Shown here piece by piece: positions 48,901-57,700 of a stretch of DNA of 64,000 bases. The DNA is taken from positions 228,326-292,325 of the forward strand of contig NZ_AP018249.1 of the NCBI RefSeq assembly GCF_002368295.1. The letters run 5' to 3'. The notes beneath the pieces are model-generated. The model saw nothing but the letters and a program-made list of their open reading frames with translations. It did not search any database and was not told the origin of the DNA. The first letter of the stretch is position 1; each line of letters opens with the position of its first letter. The translations under genes and the position numbers were made by a program. This stretch comes from Tolypothrix tenuis PCC 7101. Its GTDB lineage: Bacteria; Cyanobacteriota; Cyanobacteriia; Cyanobacteriales; Nostocaceae.

Positions 48901-49016
48901 TGACCAACTAAAAGTAAAGCAATCGGAATATTATAAGCAATATTGCCAGGATTTAAGATTTCCTGATACCATATCTGCCTTTGCGCCAAAGATAGAGGTA
49001 ATACACAAACTTCCAT
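39948..49016 (-). CDS. NRPS, C-A(Thr)-PCP-E-C-A(Tyr)-PCP-E; modules 3-4
   Basis: 3022 residues, start ATG 49016 with GGA six bases upstream, and 18 bases after the oxygenase gene. The first C is of the L-accepting type (PLSLAQRQIW, HHIISDG near 133). A1 (about 460-950) has DFWNIGMVHK (Thr), PCP1 Ser about 1002 (LGGDSILA), then an epimerase (about 1045-1480, HHLIVDGVSWR). The second C (PLSPLQEGMLFH, HHIILDG near 1650) is D-accepting. A2 (about 1975-2460) has DASTIAAVCK, a tyrosine-type aromatic code. PCP2 Ser about 2504 (LGGDSIIS) and a second epimerase (about 2545-2990, HHLVVDGVSWR) follow. The acidic tail SETELDAILDDLE looks like a donor docking segment for the next NRPS. Predicted increment: D-Thr-D-Tyr, hassallidin positions 3 and 4. 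Confidence 0.94.
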   Translation of the reverse strand: MEVCVLPLSLAQRQIWYQEILNPGNIAYNIPIALLLVGQLDVIALEKSCRQIIHRHEILRTTFAIENGEPVQLIHCEQDFFLEQKILNLPIDNIYSILETEAQIPFNLVTGPLMRVVLYEISPQEHILLVNLHHIISDGWSLGIFVQELTEFYSAFVAGKKVALPELPIQYGDYAEWQLNWLKTQTIQQQLANWEKTLVAPLPILDLPLDKLRPATQTFNGAVLREPLSASLTAGLEALGKAEGATFFMVALAVYQVLLFRYSGQTDIIVGSAIANRQRSEIAHLIGCFINSLSLRGDLSGQPTFSEFLRRIRKTCVAAYANQDVPLELLVDQLQIQRDPSRAPIFQTLFVLQNAPIGEIQLPGLTATPIYIDNGGAKFDLSLMLEPSESGWQVALEYNTDLFTSETAQRLLTHYQQLLIHVVNNPDVSINALPMLTAQERQELLVLGGSKDTGEWEPTNLVELFIHTAYKYPDKIAISSAEEKLTYQELNERSQQLAAILQQKGVGRETRVGIFQERSAALIISLLAVLKAGGTYVPLDPQYPPERLSFIAEDSGISLILTTENLLSQLPVKLGEILVIDRIKLTADITVTTEIIPQQAAYIIYTSGSTGQPKGCLVTHHNVVRLMRSTEAWFEFSENDVWTLFHSFAFDFSVWEMWGALLYGGKLVVVPYLASRSPEAFRRLLQQESVTILNQTPSAFRQLIRADQEFADKLSLRAIIFGGEALELQSLKPWIEKYGDNSPRLINMYGITETTVHVTYRPIFKEDIEQNRGSVIGVQIPDLSIYILDDALEPTPVGVPGEIYVGGMGVSRGYLNRPTLTAQRFIPNPYSQQPGARLYRTGDLARRLSNGDIEYLGRRDLQVKVRGFRIELGEIEAALAALPQVAEATVIVYSQTSEDKRLVAYVVAKGQADKNELRTALKELLPDYMIPAAFMFIDAMPLTAQGKINRQALPVPDWNQASNKRSLTPPQTDAEKVICHVWEKVLGLDGIGIEDNFFDLGGDSILALKVVTEIRRQGWILTPKEIFQEQTVQRLARVAQMMYAPALAASKAVGEVLLTPIQKWFFDLHLPNPHHWNQAILLEVHKSLQPETVASAIQVISSHHDGFRLRFAQENASWRQFYTDKNAAFAWELIDLAAFTELEQNVAMQSAIERLQKSLNLYDGPLAGAMWFNLAEHRQPRLLIVIHHLIVDGVSWRILLQDLVEIINGNELSPPTSSFQQWSQFLYSFAHSSTIKTERQFWLETVKGETAKLPLDFSHSVTENLEASIKKVSRQLTKEQTHRFLIQANKAYRTQPQELLLAALAKTLSQISQNSTLQIMMEGHGREELSADLDITRTLGWFTTLYPLRLELASSNLEIENLIKTVKEQFRAVPRRGFGYGLLRYINQETLPTTGQVSFNYLGQVRNESAKNQLLCLVNEDIEPTRDAQGLRPHIIDINGIVVAGELRVDWLYSSNLHQETTIAAWAECFHNNLIEILSHCREIGVGGYTPSDFPLVRIEQANLDLLQAKYPNLEDIYPLSPLQEGMLFHTIYNSEDGIYFEQVTGNISGKVDIDNFNFAWQTVVERHPTLRSAFIWDNQDQPLQIVSKNVDFYILQQDWRNLSATQQKDKLPEYLISDRQTGFDLSQPTLMRFVMIRLDDSTWQWVWSHHHIILDGWSLPIIFKEVLTIYQSTCQQVPHSLPPIPPYRHYVQWLKARNIHEAQEFWQSTLAEISTPIRLSWQLETSELATNLSAYAEAELRLNAAEFAQLQKMAQSQRLTLNTIAQGAWALCLQKHGAGEDVVFGVTVSGRPPELAEVENMVGLFINTLPMRVRLNASVTVASWLENIQQHHVQMREYEYSKLTDIQKQIPLAAGESLFESILVFENYPVDKSLKEQRQDFQVDDIEFYERTNYPLTVGVIPDDGLLLKLNYQTQFLSATAANILLERLRNIMVNLAQHPHEVLGAIQALSEQECDRIIHTAKGNVINWGDFRTAHQLFEVQADLHPQAVALVADDKTITYGELEQRANQLAATLINAGIRYESIVGLYFDPSIDYIIALLAVLKAGAAFLPLDRSYPKARSQFMVENSQTAVILSNETPPSGLFAEDVRVILLKDEKESFLQVVTRPNLKIRPENLAYIIYTSGSTGKPKGVLVTHAGIQNLVQAQTESFGVTDASRVYQFASLNFDAAISEIFMALGSGASLYLQDAANRTSSPALWAKLTAANITHITLPPSLVAAIAPTDLPQLQTLIMAGEAASLDLFRRWGTENRSCFNAYGPTEATVCASLMNCTQLLGEPSIGQAIANVEIYLLDSFLQPVAPGVTGEIYIGGISLARGYLHRADLTAAAFIPHPFASQPGARLYKTGDRGVYDLQGNIRFLGRQDSQVKLNGYRIELGEIEAALIKYPKVDSAVVMVRQDLPGRKRLIAYALIPTENSPGSNELRDYLTTVLPAYMVPSGVVLLTAWPLTPNGKIDRQALPAPELITTPAIPKTETEEIFAQIWVEVLGLETVNPQDNFFELGGDSIISLQIVSRARAAGWEISPKDIFEAQTLSRIAARAKPLQQQLAVIEPLTGVVPLSPIQNWFFAQKFPHPHHWNQAVALSIDESLNIEALNLALQSLVQHHDVFRLTFIENLGEWEQSYTESINLDLQIADFSNHLPDTQSEAFAAIVGAQHGSFQLKRSPLLRVLYATNLAEYGNVLILFAHHLVVDGVSWRILLADLNQAYQQAIAQQPISLPPKTSSYRRWTTSLQNLANSTEIIQDIPFWQNILSTPVATLPVDYPVNPDSNTVDSSAVISYQLTPAETNFLLKQATTNYHASVQEIMLAALLKTLTEAYESDAWLIDLEGHGREEIIEKLDLSRTVGWFTSLYPILLKQPTLNAEPDLLLKEIKTQIRTIPHHGISFGILRYLRQEATLINAQKPDISFNYLGQTDSIGKNNGLFNISNVPLGTGLFAQQQRPHILEINARIQNEQLEIDWSYSRNIHYQESIQAIAESYQRNLRFYLTDFTSTNVAFYSASDFNLVDLSETELDAILDDLE

Positions 49017-49034
49017 AGATTCCAGTAGATGTAA

Positions 49035-49610
49035 TTACTTGGAGGCGGATTCAGTTTGAAGTAAAATCTTTAACCAATACTCTTCATCAATTTGTTGATT
49101 ACTGGTTAATGCTTCATTAATGGTAAATGCAGATTTGGTAAAGTCTATTAATAATATAATTCTCGTTTTATCAGATTTATTCCAAGCTTCATGTTCCAAG
49201 GTATCATCAAAAATCAAGCATTTACCTTCCTGCCAACTTCTGGTTTCTTTGTCTACTCTAATCGCACAGCTATCAGGAACCATTACCCCCAAGTGGCAGC
49301 GTAGTACAGCTTGAGTTGCACCAAAATACGGACCGATATAAGTACCAGGAGCTAAAGAAGAAAACCCTGCTGTGAGCATACCAGGTATTCCTTCTACTAA
49401 CTTAGTTGTTTCTGGACACAATCGACAATTTTCCGCGATTTTTTGACCAAAAGCATAAAATCCAAAAACTTCCCAGCCTTGATTATAAATATTTTTTTCT
49501 GGCCAATCAATAAAGTTTTGAGGTTGTAACTGCTCTAATTCTTTACGGACAGTTAACCAATTGGCTTCTAATGCAGTTGTAAATTCAAATTCATTTGCTA
49601 AGAAAAACAT
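49035..49610 (-). CDS. Aspartyl/asparaginyl beta-hydroxylase-like iron oxygenase
   Basis: 191 residues from ATG 49610 (MFFLANEFEF); a frame extension to 49631 relies on a non-ATG start and is not preferred. Features of the family are the first iron His in RCHLGV (about 122), DSCAIRVDKETRSW, and the second iron His in IFDDTLEHEAWN (about 157), followed by an Arg in KTRIILLIDF that would bind 2-oxoglutarate. It is the first gene of the minus-strand operon, 18 bases before the NRPS that adds residues 3-4. Hydroxylation of the fatty acyl chain (hassallidins carry dihydroxy acids) or of a residue is the likely role. The substrate cannot be told from sequence. Confidence 0.85.
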   Translation of the reverse strand: MFFLANEFEFTTALEANWLTVRKELEQLQPQNFIDWPEKNIYNQGWEVFGFYAFGQKIAENCRLCPETTKLVEGIPGMLTAGFSSLAPGTYIGPYFGATQAVLRCHLGVMVPDSCAIRVDKETRSWQEGKCLIFDDTLEHEAWNKSDKTRIILLIDFTKSAFTINEALTSNQQIDEEYWLKILLQTESASK

Positions 49611-49791
49611 TATTTTATTAACTTGAATCAATAAAGTATGGTCTTGTATTTTATAAATTTGGAATTGATTATCAGAAGTATATCATGCTTTCATTTTTGC
49701 TGGTCAGCTATGCTAAAATTTCATGACAACTAACACATAATTTTTTCAGTTTTATGACATATATTTTAATATTATATATTGTTAAACTATA

Positions 49792-49807
49792 TGTATTGCT
49801 ATTTACA
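49792..49807. promoter_or_regulatory. Possible NtcA binding site between divergent operons
   Basis: The palindrome TGTATTGCTATTTACA fits the NtcA consensus GTA-N8-TAC exactly, extended by T/A on each side to TGTA-N8-TACA. NtcA is the cyanobacterial global nitrogen regulator. The site lies 52 bases before the SDR start (49859) and 182 bases from the divergent oxygenase start (49610). I do not see a convincing TAN3T box at the ideal spacing, so binding and direction are uncertain. The surrounding 248-base spacer is very AT-rich and otherwise unremarkable. Confidence 0.5.
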
Positions 49808-49858
49808 TATAGTACCAAAAATTTTCAATCTCCAATTGCTAACAAGTGAAAAATTAAT

Positions 49859-50623
49859 ATGAAGCTAGAAAATGTGCGTGCGATAATTACTGGTTCGTCT
49901 AGTGGAATTGGACGTTGTATCGCTTTAGAATTAGCCCATATAGGCGCGCAAGTCGTAAGTGGCGATTTGGATCTGGATGGTTTGAAAGAACTGGAAACAG
50001 AAAGTCTAGAACTATCAGGAAAAATTTATGGAATTCATTTAGATGTAGCGAATGAAACTTCGGTAAAAGATTTTATTACCCAGGCTTTTGAAAAGATTGA
50101 CAATATTAATACGTTAGTAAACAATGCTGGTATTCTTCGTGATGGGTTACTAGTTACACGGGATGAAGAAGGTTGGCTACGGAAATTACCCACCGCACAA
50201 TGGAAGCGAGTGATTGATGTCAACTTAACCGGTGCTTTTTTGATGGCGCGAGAATTTGCGGCTGCGGCGATTGAGAGAAACATTAATCCCAGTTTGATTG
50301 TCAATATTTCCTCTATTACCAGATCTGGTAATCCCGGTCAGTCGAATTACAGTGCTTCTAAGGCAGGATTAGATGCAGATACACGCACATGGGCTTTAGA
50401 ATTGGCACCCTTTGGATTTCGGGTAGCAGGTATCGCACCTGGATTGACAAATACCCCAATTCTTAGCCGGGTATCTCCTGAAGCTTTAGCCCAAATGACA
50501 GCACAAATACCCCTGGGGCGCATAGCTGAACCTTATGAAATCTGGCAAGCCATGCGTTTTATTATTGAATGTGACTATTTTACTGGTAGCGTCATCGATG
50601 TAGATGGTGGTGCGCGATTTTAA
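49859..50623 (+). CDS. Short-chain dehydrogenase/reductase (FabG-like)
   Basis: 254 residues from ATG 49859. The NAD(P)-binding TGSSSGIG (10-17), acidic GDLDLDG near 38-44 (suggesting NAD preference), structural NNAG (about 86) and the catalytic set Ser in NISSITRSG with YSASKAG (Tyr about 160, Lys about 164) define a classical SDR. The end, GSVIDVDGGARF, is FabG-like. It lies upstream of the GT2 and final NRPS genes and divergent from the oxygenase operon. In a lipopeptide pathway it could reduce a keto group on the fatty acid or on a sugar. The substrate is inferred only from context. The downstream gap to the GT2 gene is about 205 bases, so they may not share a transcript. Confidence 0.92.
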   Translation: MKLENVRAIITGSSSGIGRCIALELAHIGAQVVSGDLDLDGLKELETESLELSGKIYGIHLDVANETSVKDFITQAFEKIDNINTLVNNAGILRDGLLVTRDEEGWLRKLPTAQWKRVIDVNLTGAFLMAREFAAAAIERNINPSLIVNISSITRSGNPGQSNYSASKAGLDADTRTWALELAPFGFRVAGIAPGLTNTPILSRVSPEALAQMTAQIPLGRIAEPYEIWQAMRFIIECDYFTGSVIDVDGGARF

Positions 50624-50691
50624 AGAGCAAAAATTTATTCAGAATCACCGGAAAGAAGGAGTATAGAGATAATTCTATCCTCTTTGAACTT

Positions 50692-50722
50692 AGTGTAGAC
50701 GTAGCCCACCGCAGGCATTGTT
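50692..50722. repeat. Dispersed Nostoc-type repeat
   Basis: GTGTAGACGTAGCCCACCGC followed by AGGCATTG is a GC-rich string in an AT-rich spacer, resembling the GCCTGCGGTGGGCTACG family scattered through Nostoc genomes. It lies between the SDR and GT2 genes. No function is evident. Confidence 0.4.
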
Positions 50723-50828
50723 TGGGGGTGAAAAATCACCTTGCTTGTGTTTTCTATCTTATAATTAATTCCACCCATGTACTTGTATCCTACTTTATAT
50801 AACTAAGTAGATGGGAAGTTACTTCTGT

Positions 50829-51758
50829 ATGTCGAAAGTGAGTATCATAACTCCCTGTTACAATGCAGAGAAATTTATTAGTAAGACCATAGAAAGCATA
50901 CGATCCCAAACCTTTATTGAATGGGAGTATATAGTTGTAGATGATGGCAGCACAGATAAATCTGTGGATGTAGTGTCATCTTATCTAGCCCATGAACCGC
51001 GTTTGAAGCTAGTCAAGCAAACTAATGCTGGTGCGTGCAATGCTCGTAATAACGGCTTTAAAGCTTGTGCGTTGGAATCCCAATACTTACTATTTTTTGA
51101 TGCAGATGACTGCCTAGAGCCGCAAATGCTGGAGGTAATGGTAGAATACCTGGATGCTCATCCTCAGGTAGGACTTGTTTACTGCGATAGTTGGTTTATT
51201 GACCCAGAGAATCGGATTTTACTAACACCAGAACATCGCAGATTTGTTCCTGAGGGTTTTGTTATTCGAGAACTGTCTTATGAAACTCCACAAACACCCT
51301 TGATTGCGGTTGCTTGTGGAGGAGGGTTATATGAAAGCTATTGTGTGATGCGTAGGAGTATTTATGAACAGACATGTGGATGGGATGAATGGTTAGGACA
51401 GGGAACAGAAGGAGTCGATTTATTTACTCAAATTGCGCTGTTGAGTGAAGTGCATTTTATCCCCCAAAAACTGTATAGATATCGCCAATATCCTCTTCAA
51501 GCAACCAGGAAAACGATAGATTTGCAAAAGCAGCTTTTCTCGCTGCTTTCTAAGTGGAAAGAGGGTAAATGGTTGACATCAGAGCAAAAGAAGAGAATCG
51601 ATGAAGTTCTGTGGTTATTTGAACATCGATTAGAGCCTTTCTTTAATATATTACATGGAACCTATTTGTTGCGAGCGGGACAATTTGTTACAGCATTCAA
51701 ATTATACATATCAGGATTTAGCAAGTATTTAGTTTCATTTTTACCATTACAACTTTAA
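50829..51758 (+). CDS. Family 2 glycosyltransferase
   Basis: 309 residues from ATG 50829 (MSKVSIITPCYN), the usual start of GT-A family 2 enzymes; an ATG six codons earlier (50811) is possible. The motifs are VSIITPCYNAEKF (2-14), VVDDGSTDKS (about 40-49), FFDADDCLEP (DXD-type metal site, about 91-100) and GWDEWLGQGTEGVDLF (about 190-205, catalytic ED-like region). The C-terminal third is helical. It would transfer a sugar from a nucleotide donor. It lies immediately before the final NRPS gene (17-base gap), so glycosylation of the lipopeptide is likely, as hassallidins carry more than one sugar. Which site each of the two glycosyltransferases uses is not readable here. Confidence 0.9.
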   Translation: MSKVSIITPCYNAEKFISKTIESIRSQTFIEWEYIVVDDGSTDKSVDVVSSYLAHEPRLKLVKQTNAGACNARNNGFKACALESQYLLFFDADDCLEPQMLEVMVEYLDAHPQVGLVYCDSWFIDPENRILLTPEHRRFVPEGFVIRELSYETPQTPLIAVACGGGLYESYCVMRRSIYEQTCGWDEWLGQGTEGVDLFTQIALLSEVHFIPQKLYRYRQYPLQATRKTIDLQKQLFSLLSKWKEGKWLTSEQKKRIDEVLWLFEHRLEPFFNILHGTYLLRAGQFVTAFKLYISGFSKYLVSFLPLQL

Positions 51759-51775
51759 AGTCACTTTGATTGATT

Positions 51776-54700
51776 ATGAATTATTCAGAAATAGATGATA
51801 TTGAACTTTTAGAATTATTGTTAGAAGAAGATGGAATCAAACAGGATACAGAACAATTTCTTATTCCCCGGCGCAGTTTGAAGGAAGCGCCATTATCTTT
51901 CCAGCAAAGACGCTTATGGTTTCTTTATGAATTAGAACCGACATCTTCGGCTTATAATATTTGTTCTGTATTCAGTCTGCAAGGATTGCTCATTGTTGAG
52001 GCTTTACAGCAAGCTTTTCGAGAATTGCAACAAAGACATGAAAGCTTGCGTACCACATTTACAAATTTTGATGGTGAAGCTAGGCAGATAGTTCACCCCA
52101 ATTTTCTCACAGAAATTAGTTTAGAAGATTGGAGCTATCGCCCACTTACAGAAACTGAACCAGAAATTTTTCATATAGGGCGTTCTGAAGCTGATTATAC
52201 CTTTGATTTAGCCACAGGCCCCCTCATCCGCGCCCGACTTTTTCGCCTGACACCACAGCAATACATTCTTACCCTGACTCTGCATCATATTATCGCTGAT
52301 GCTTGGTCTATAGGCGTGATTTTACAAGAAATTGCTGTTTTGTATCAACTAGCAATTAAAGGAGATAAAACAGGAATTCCCGAATTAAAAATTCAATACG
52401 CCGACTATGCTGTATGGCAACAAGAAAAATACAATCCTTTAACTTTAGCAGATAGCCTGAATTATTGGGAAAAACAACTATCAGAATTACCCATCCTGCA
52501 ATTTCCTATTGATTTTTCTCGACCCCGCTTACAAACATTTCGTGGTGATTTAGTAAAATTTGAATTGCCAAACCATCTCACCAAAAACCTCCGCACTTTT
52601 AGTCAAAAATCAGATGCGACTTTGTTTATGACGCTGATGGCTAGTTTTCAAGCTCTTTTGTCTCGCTACACAGGACAAGAGGATATACCCGTAGGAACTT
52701 CCATCGCCAACCGTCCGGGATTTGATGCGGAAAAACTCATTGGTTTTTTCGTCAATATGTTAGTAATTCGCACTGATTTAGCCGATGAACCGACTTTTCG
52801 CTCGTTGGTAAATAGAGTGAAAACAACTCTTTTAGAGGCTTTTGAGCATACAGAAGTACCCTTTGAAACTTTGGTAGAACGCCTAAATATTGAACGTGAT
52901 ACTAGCCGGAATCCTTTATTTCAAATTGCTTTTACTTTATTAAATTCTCCATTACCGAATTTTGGGATAGATGATTTAGAAATTTCTATATTAGCCAATC
53001 AAGAAGCAGCGCGTTTCGATTTAGAACTATTTATCACCGAAAGTGCAGATAGTTTGCATGGGGTTTTATCCTATAATATTGATTTATTCAGACGAGAAAC
53101 AGTAGAAAGATTGGCGCGTCATTTTTGTCAACTGCTAGAAAGTTTAGTAACGCAACCAGATACACCGGTAAGTCGGTTATCTTTCTTGCTTCCAGAAGAA
53201 TTAGCGCCATTAGTACCTGTTCAAGCCCAGGAAACTTTTTCTGTAACATCCTGTTTGCATGAAGTTTTTAATCAACAGGTAAAATTACGTCCGCAGCAGA
53301 CAGCGCTAATTTTTGCAACAGAAAAGCTTACCTATGAACAATTAAATCATCGCGCCAATCAATTAGCCCATCATTTAATTAATCGCGGTGTCAAACCAGA
53401 GTCAAGGTTGGGGTTGTGGTTGTCTCGTTCTTTAGACTTGGTAGTGGCTATTTTAGCTATCTTGAAAGCAGGGGGTGTGTACGTTCCCTTCGATCCTGAC
53501 TATCCAAGCGATCGCATTGCTTATATGCTGGAAGATAGTCAAGTTGCAGTTTTGCTCACCCATACCCAATTTCAAACACAAATTCCCCCCCACCAAGCCA
53601 CAACTATATTTATCGATAATTGCGAAGTTGAACTAGCAACACAACCAACCACCGCACCATCGGTTTTAGTTCATCCCGATAACGCCGCTTACATTATTTA
53701 CACGAGTGGTTCCACAGGAAAACCGAAAGGAGTTGTCGTTACCCATCGTCATGTTGTGCGGTTAATGTTGGCGACGGAAAAATGGTTTAAATTTAACGCT
53801 AAAGATGTCTGGACACTCTTTCATTCCTGCGCCTTTGATTTCTCAGTTTGGGAAATTTGGGGCGCTTTTTTCTTTGGTGGACGTTTAGTTATTGTACCTT
53901 ATTTAGTCAGTCGCTCTCCAGAAGAATTTTATAATTTACTTTGCGATCAAAAAGTCACAGTTTTAAATCAAACTCCCTCAGCTTTTCGCCAATTAATGCA
54001 AGCCGAAGCATCACTGGGTAGAGAAGGAGAATTAGAATTACGCTATGTAATCTTTGGTGGGGAAGCTCTTGATTTAGCCAGCTTAGAACCTTGGTTTGAA
54101 CGCCACGATGAAGAGTTTCCCTTGCTAGTAAATATGTATGGGATTACGGAAACTACAGTCCATGTTACTTACCGTCCAATTCGCTTACGCGATGTTAAAC
54201 AACGTCTAGGAAGTTTAATTGGTAAACCAATTCCTGACCTTTCCTTATATATTTTAGATCGTCATTGCCAACCTGTTCCTATTGGTGTTATCGGCGAAAT
54301 GTATGTTGGTGGTGCGGGTGTGACTCGCGGTTATTTTAACCGTCCGCAATTAACCGCCGAGCGCATGATTCCCAATCCTTTTCACAATTCAAAACCAGAA
54401 CGTCTCTATAAAACCGGTGATTTAGCTCGTTTTCTCTACAACGGTGAAATTGAATATATAGGACGCAACGATCATCAAGTCAAAATTCGGGGTTTCCGCA
54501 TTGAACTAGGCGAAATTGAAGCAGTTATCAAACGTCATCCAGGGGTACGGGATGCTTTAGTTATAGTCCGTGAAGCCAGCCAGGAAGATATGAGAATAGC
54601 AGCTTATATCGTCCCCAAAAATCAAATTCCTGATCAGGAGAATTTAACCAGGGAACAAACCGAAGAATGGCAATATACTTTTAACGAAACCTATCAGGAA

Positions 54701-57700
54701 ACTGACACAGAAACTGACCCAGATTTTAATATCATTGGTTGGAATAATAGTTACGATAATCAGCCGATTCCCGCCGCACAAATGCGTCAATGGCTAGATA
54801 ATACCCTGGCGCGAATCCAAGCACTGCAACCCCAAAGAGTGCTGGAAATTGGCTGTGGTACAGGAATGATTTTGTTGAATATTGCACCTCAGGTTGAATC
54901 TTATTGGGGAACTGATTTTTCCCAAGCAGCTATTAACCGATTAACAAATATTATCCAAAATCAATCTTTGTCTCATGTGCGCTTGTTCTCTAGAGAAGCC
55001 ATCAATTTTGCAAACATTCCTACCTCTGACTTCGATACAATTATTATTAACTCCGTTGCTCAATATTTCCCATCCCTTGAATATTTACAGCAAGTAATTG
55101 CTGGTGCTTTGCAAGTATTAGCACCGGGTGGTAGTTTATTTATTGGCGATAACCGCAGCTTACCGCTTCTCAATTATTTCCATAGCAGCGTTGCCTTTTT
55201 TCAAGCAGCAGATAATATAGATAGAGAGAATTTTCAAATCCAAGTTAACCGCCTAGCAGAAGCGGAAAGTGAGTTAGTAATTGACCCCAATTTCTTTATC
55301 AATTTAACTCAAGTATTCCCTAATATCGCCGCAGTCGAAGTTCATCTCAAAGCCGAAAATAACCATAATGAATTAACCAAATATCGTTACGATGTGATCT
55401 TGCACAAATCAGGCGCAGAACAAAATGATATTGTTGAGGCTGTTTGGCAAGATTGGGAAAATGCAAATCTTCAATTAGATGATTTACGGCACAAAATTAT
55501 AGAAGTAGGTGCTATTGGTTGGCGTGGTATTGCCAATGCGCGCTTAATTAAAGATGCAGCTATTTGGCAATGGTTGCAAGGTATTAATAGTAATATTAAT
55601 AGTCATACTATCAAAGAATTACGCGAATTTATTAATCAACTAGATTTACAATCAGCAATTGAGCCAGCAGATTTATATACTCTGGCTCAAGAAATCGGTT
55701 GTGAAGTAAATATCAGTTATTCGCCAGATTCTAATCATCAATATTTTGATGTTTGTTTCTATCCGCAAACAAACGGTAAATGCCGTTCTCCGCTAATGCC
55801 AATTAGCAATAAAATATTGCATCAAGTTGCTAATTATTATGCCATCAATCCCCTGAAAGCACGTTTTGCGAAAACCTTAATTTCTCAATTAAAAGCACAG
55901 GCGCGGGAAGAATTACCAGAATATATGTGTCCCGCCTCTTTTGTACTGCTAGAAAGCTTTCCCCTAACTCCCAGTGGTAAGCTAGATAGACGCGCCTTAC
56001 CAGCACCAGATAGAGAACAAGAAATTAGCAGAGAATCTTTTGTTCAACCGACAACTCCCACCCAAACAAAACTATGTCACATCTGGAGTGATGTTTTGGG
56101 AATTGAGCAAATTGGTATCGCCGATGATTTCTTCCATTTAGGAGGACATTCACTATTAGCAACTAAATTAGTTTCTCGGATTCGGGAAGAGTTTAATTTA
56201 GCTTTACCATTGCGGACAGTTTTTGAGTATTCCACCATTGCAGGTTTAGCAGCAGAAATTGAACGCCTAGCGGAAGGTAATAATATTAGCAATGCACTTT
56301 TAGATATTATCCCTCAAGTTAGTGATCGCCAAAATTTACCGTTGTCTTTCTCTCAATCTCGACTGTGGTTTTTAGATTTATTAGAACCGCATAATCCCGC
56401 TTACAACATCGCCGTTGCATTTCGCTTAGATGGGAAATTAAATCGAGAAGCACTACAGCAGAGTTTGCAAACCATAATTCAACGCCACGAAGTATTACGC
56501 ACGACTTTTGACAATCAAGATGGAGTTCCCATCCAAGTTATTCACCCAACTTATCCAGTCCCCTTAATCGTCACAGAACTACAGCAAGCAGAACAACTCC
56601 AAGAGTTAATTAGCCAAGCAATTACCACTCCCTTCAATCTGCGTAGTCTACCTTTACTTCGTGTTCATCTCTATCAATTAGCCGAAGATGTTCATGTTTT
56701 TGTTCTAGTCATCCATCATATTATTGCTGATGGTTGGTCTTTGGGATTAATGATTAAGGAATTATCCTTATCTTATACAGCATTTTGTCAAGGAGAAGTA
56801 GCCAAGTTACAGCCTCTACCTATACAATATGCAGATTTTGCCCATTGGCAACGCACAACTTTTGAGCAAACCCAACTACAAGCACAACTGGCTTACTGGA
56901 AACAAAAACTTGCTGGTAAAATAGAGGTTTTAGAATTACCCACAGATTATCCCCGTCCGGCGATCGCTCGTTATCAAGGTGGTACAGTATCCTTTACAAT
57001 CAACAGGGAAATATCCGCAGCATTTCAGAAATTATGCGAAGGGCAAGGTGCTACCCTATTCATGGGCTTATTAGGGGTATTTAGCACCCTGTTAATGCGT
57101 TATTCAGGACAGCAAGATTTCTTAATTGGTACACCAATAGCTAACCGCAACCGCAAACAAGTTGAAGAATTAATTGGCTTTTTTGTCAATACTTTAGTTA
57201 TAAAAACTGATTTAAGCGGTAATCCTGATTTTACAAATTTACTATTACGCATTAAAGAAGAAACCCTAAAAGCCTACGCCCACCAGGATGTACCTTTTGA
57301 GAGAATAGTCGAAGAAATTCAGCCTGAGAGAAATCTCAGTCATAATCCCTTGTTCCAGGTGATGTTTGTATTACAAAATGCACCAATGGGTAAACTAGAA
57401 TTACCCCAGTTGCAATTAACTCCGTTAGAATTGGAGCAAGTGACAGCCAAGTTTGATTTAACTTTGTTGATGACAGAAACAGAACAAGGAATTCAAGGGC
57501 AATGGGAATATAGAACCGATTTATTTGATGTCACAACTATTAATAGAATGGTAGGACATTACCAAACTTTGCTGGAAGCTATTGTAGCTAATCCCCAGAA
57601 GTGCATTACTGCACTACCTCTATTAACAGCAACTGAGCAACATCAGCTATTAGTAAATTGGCATAATACTCAAGTTGATTATTCCCAAGATATATCTCTC

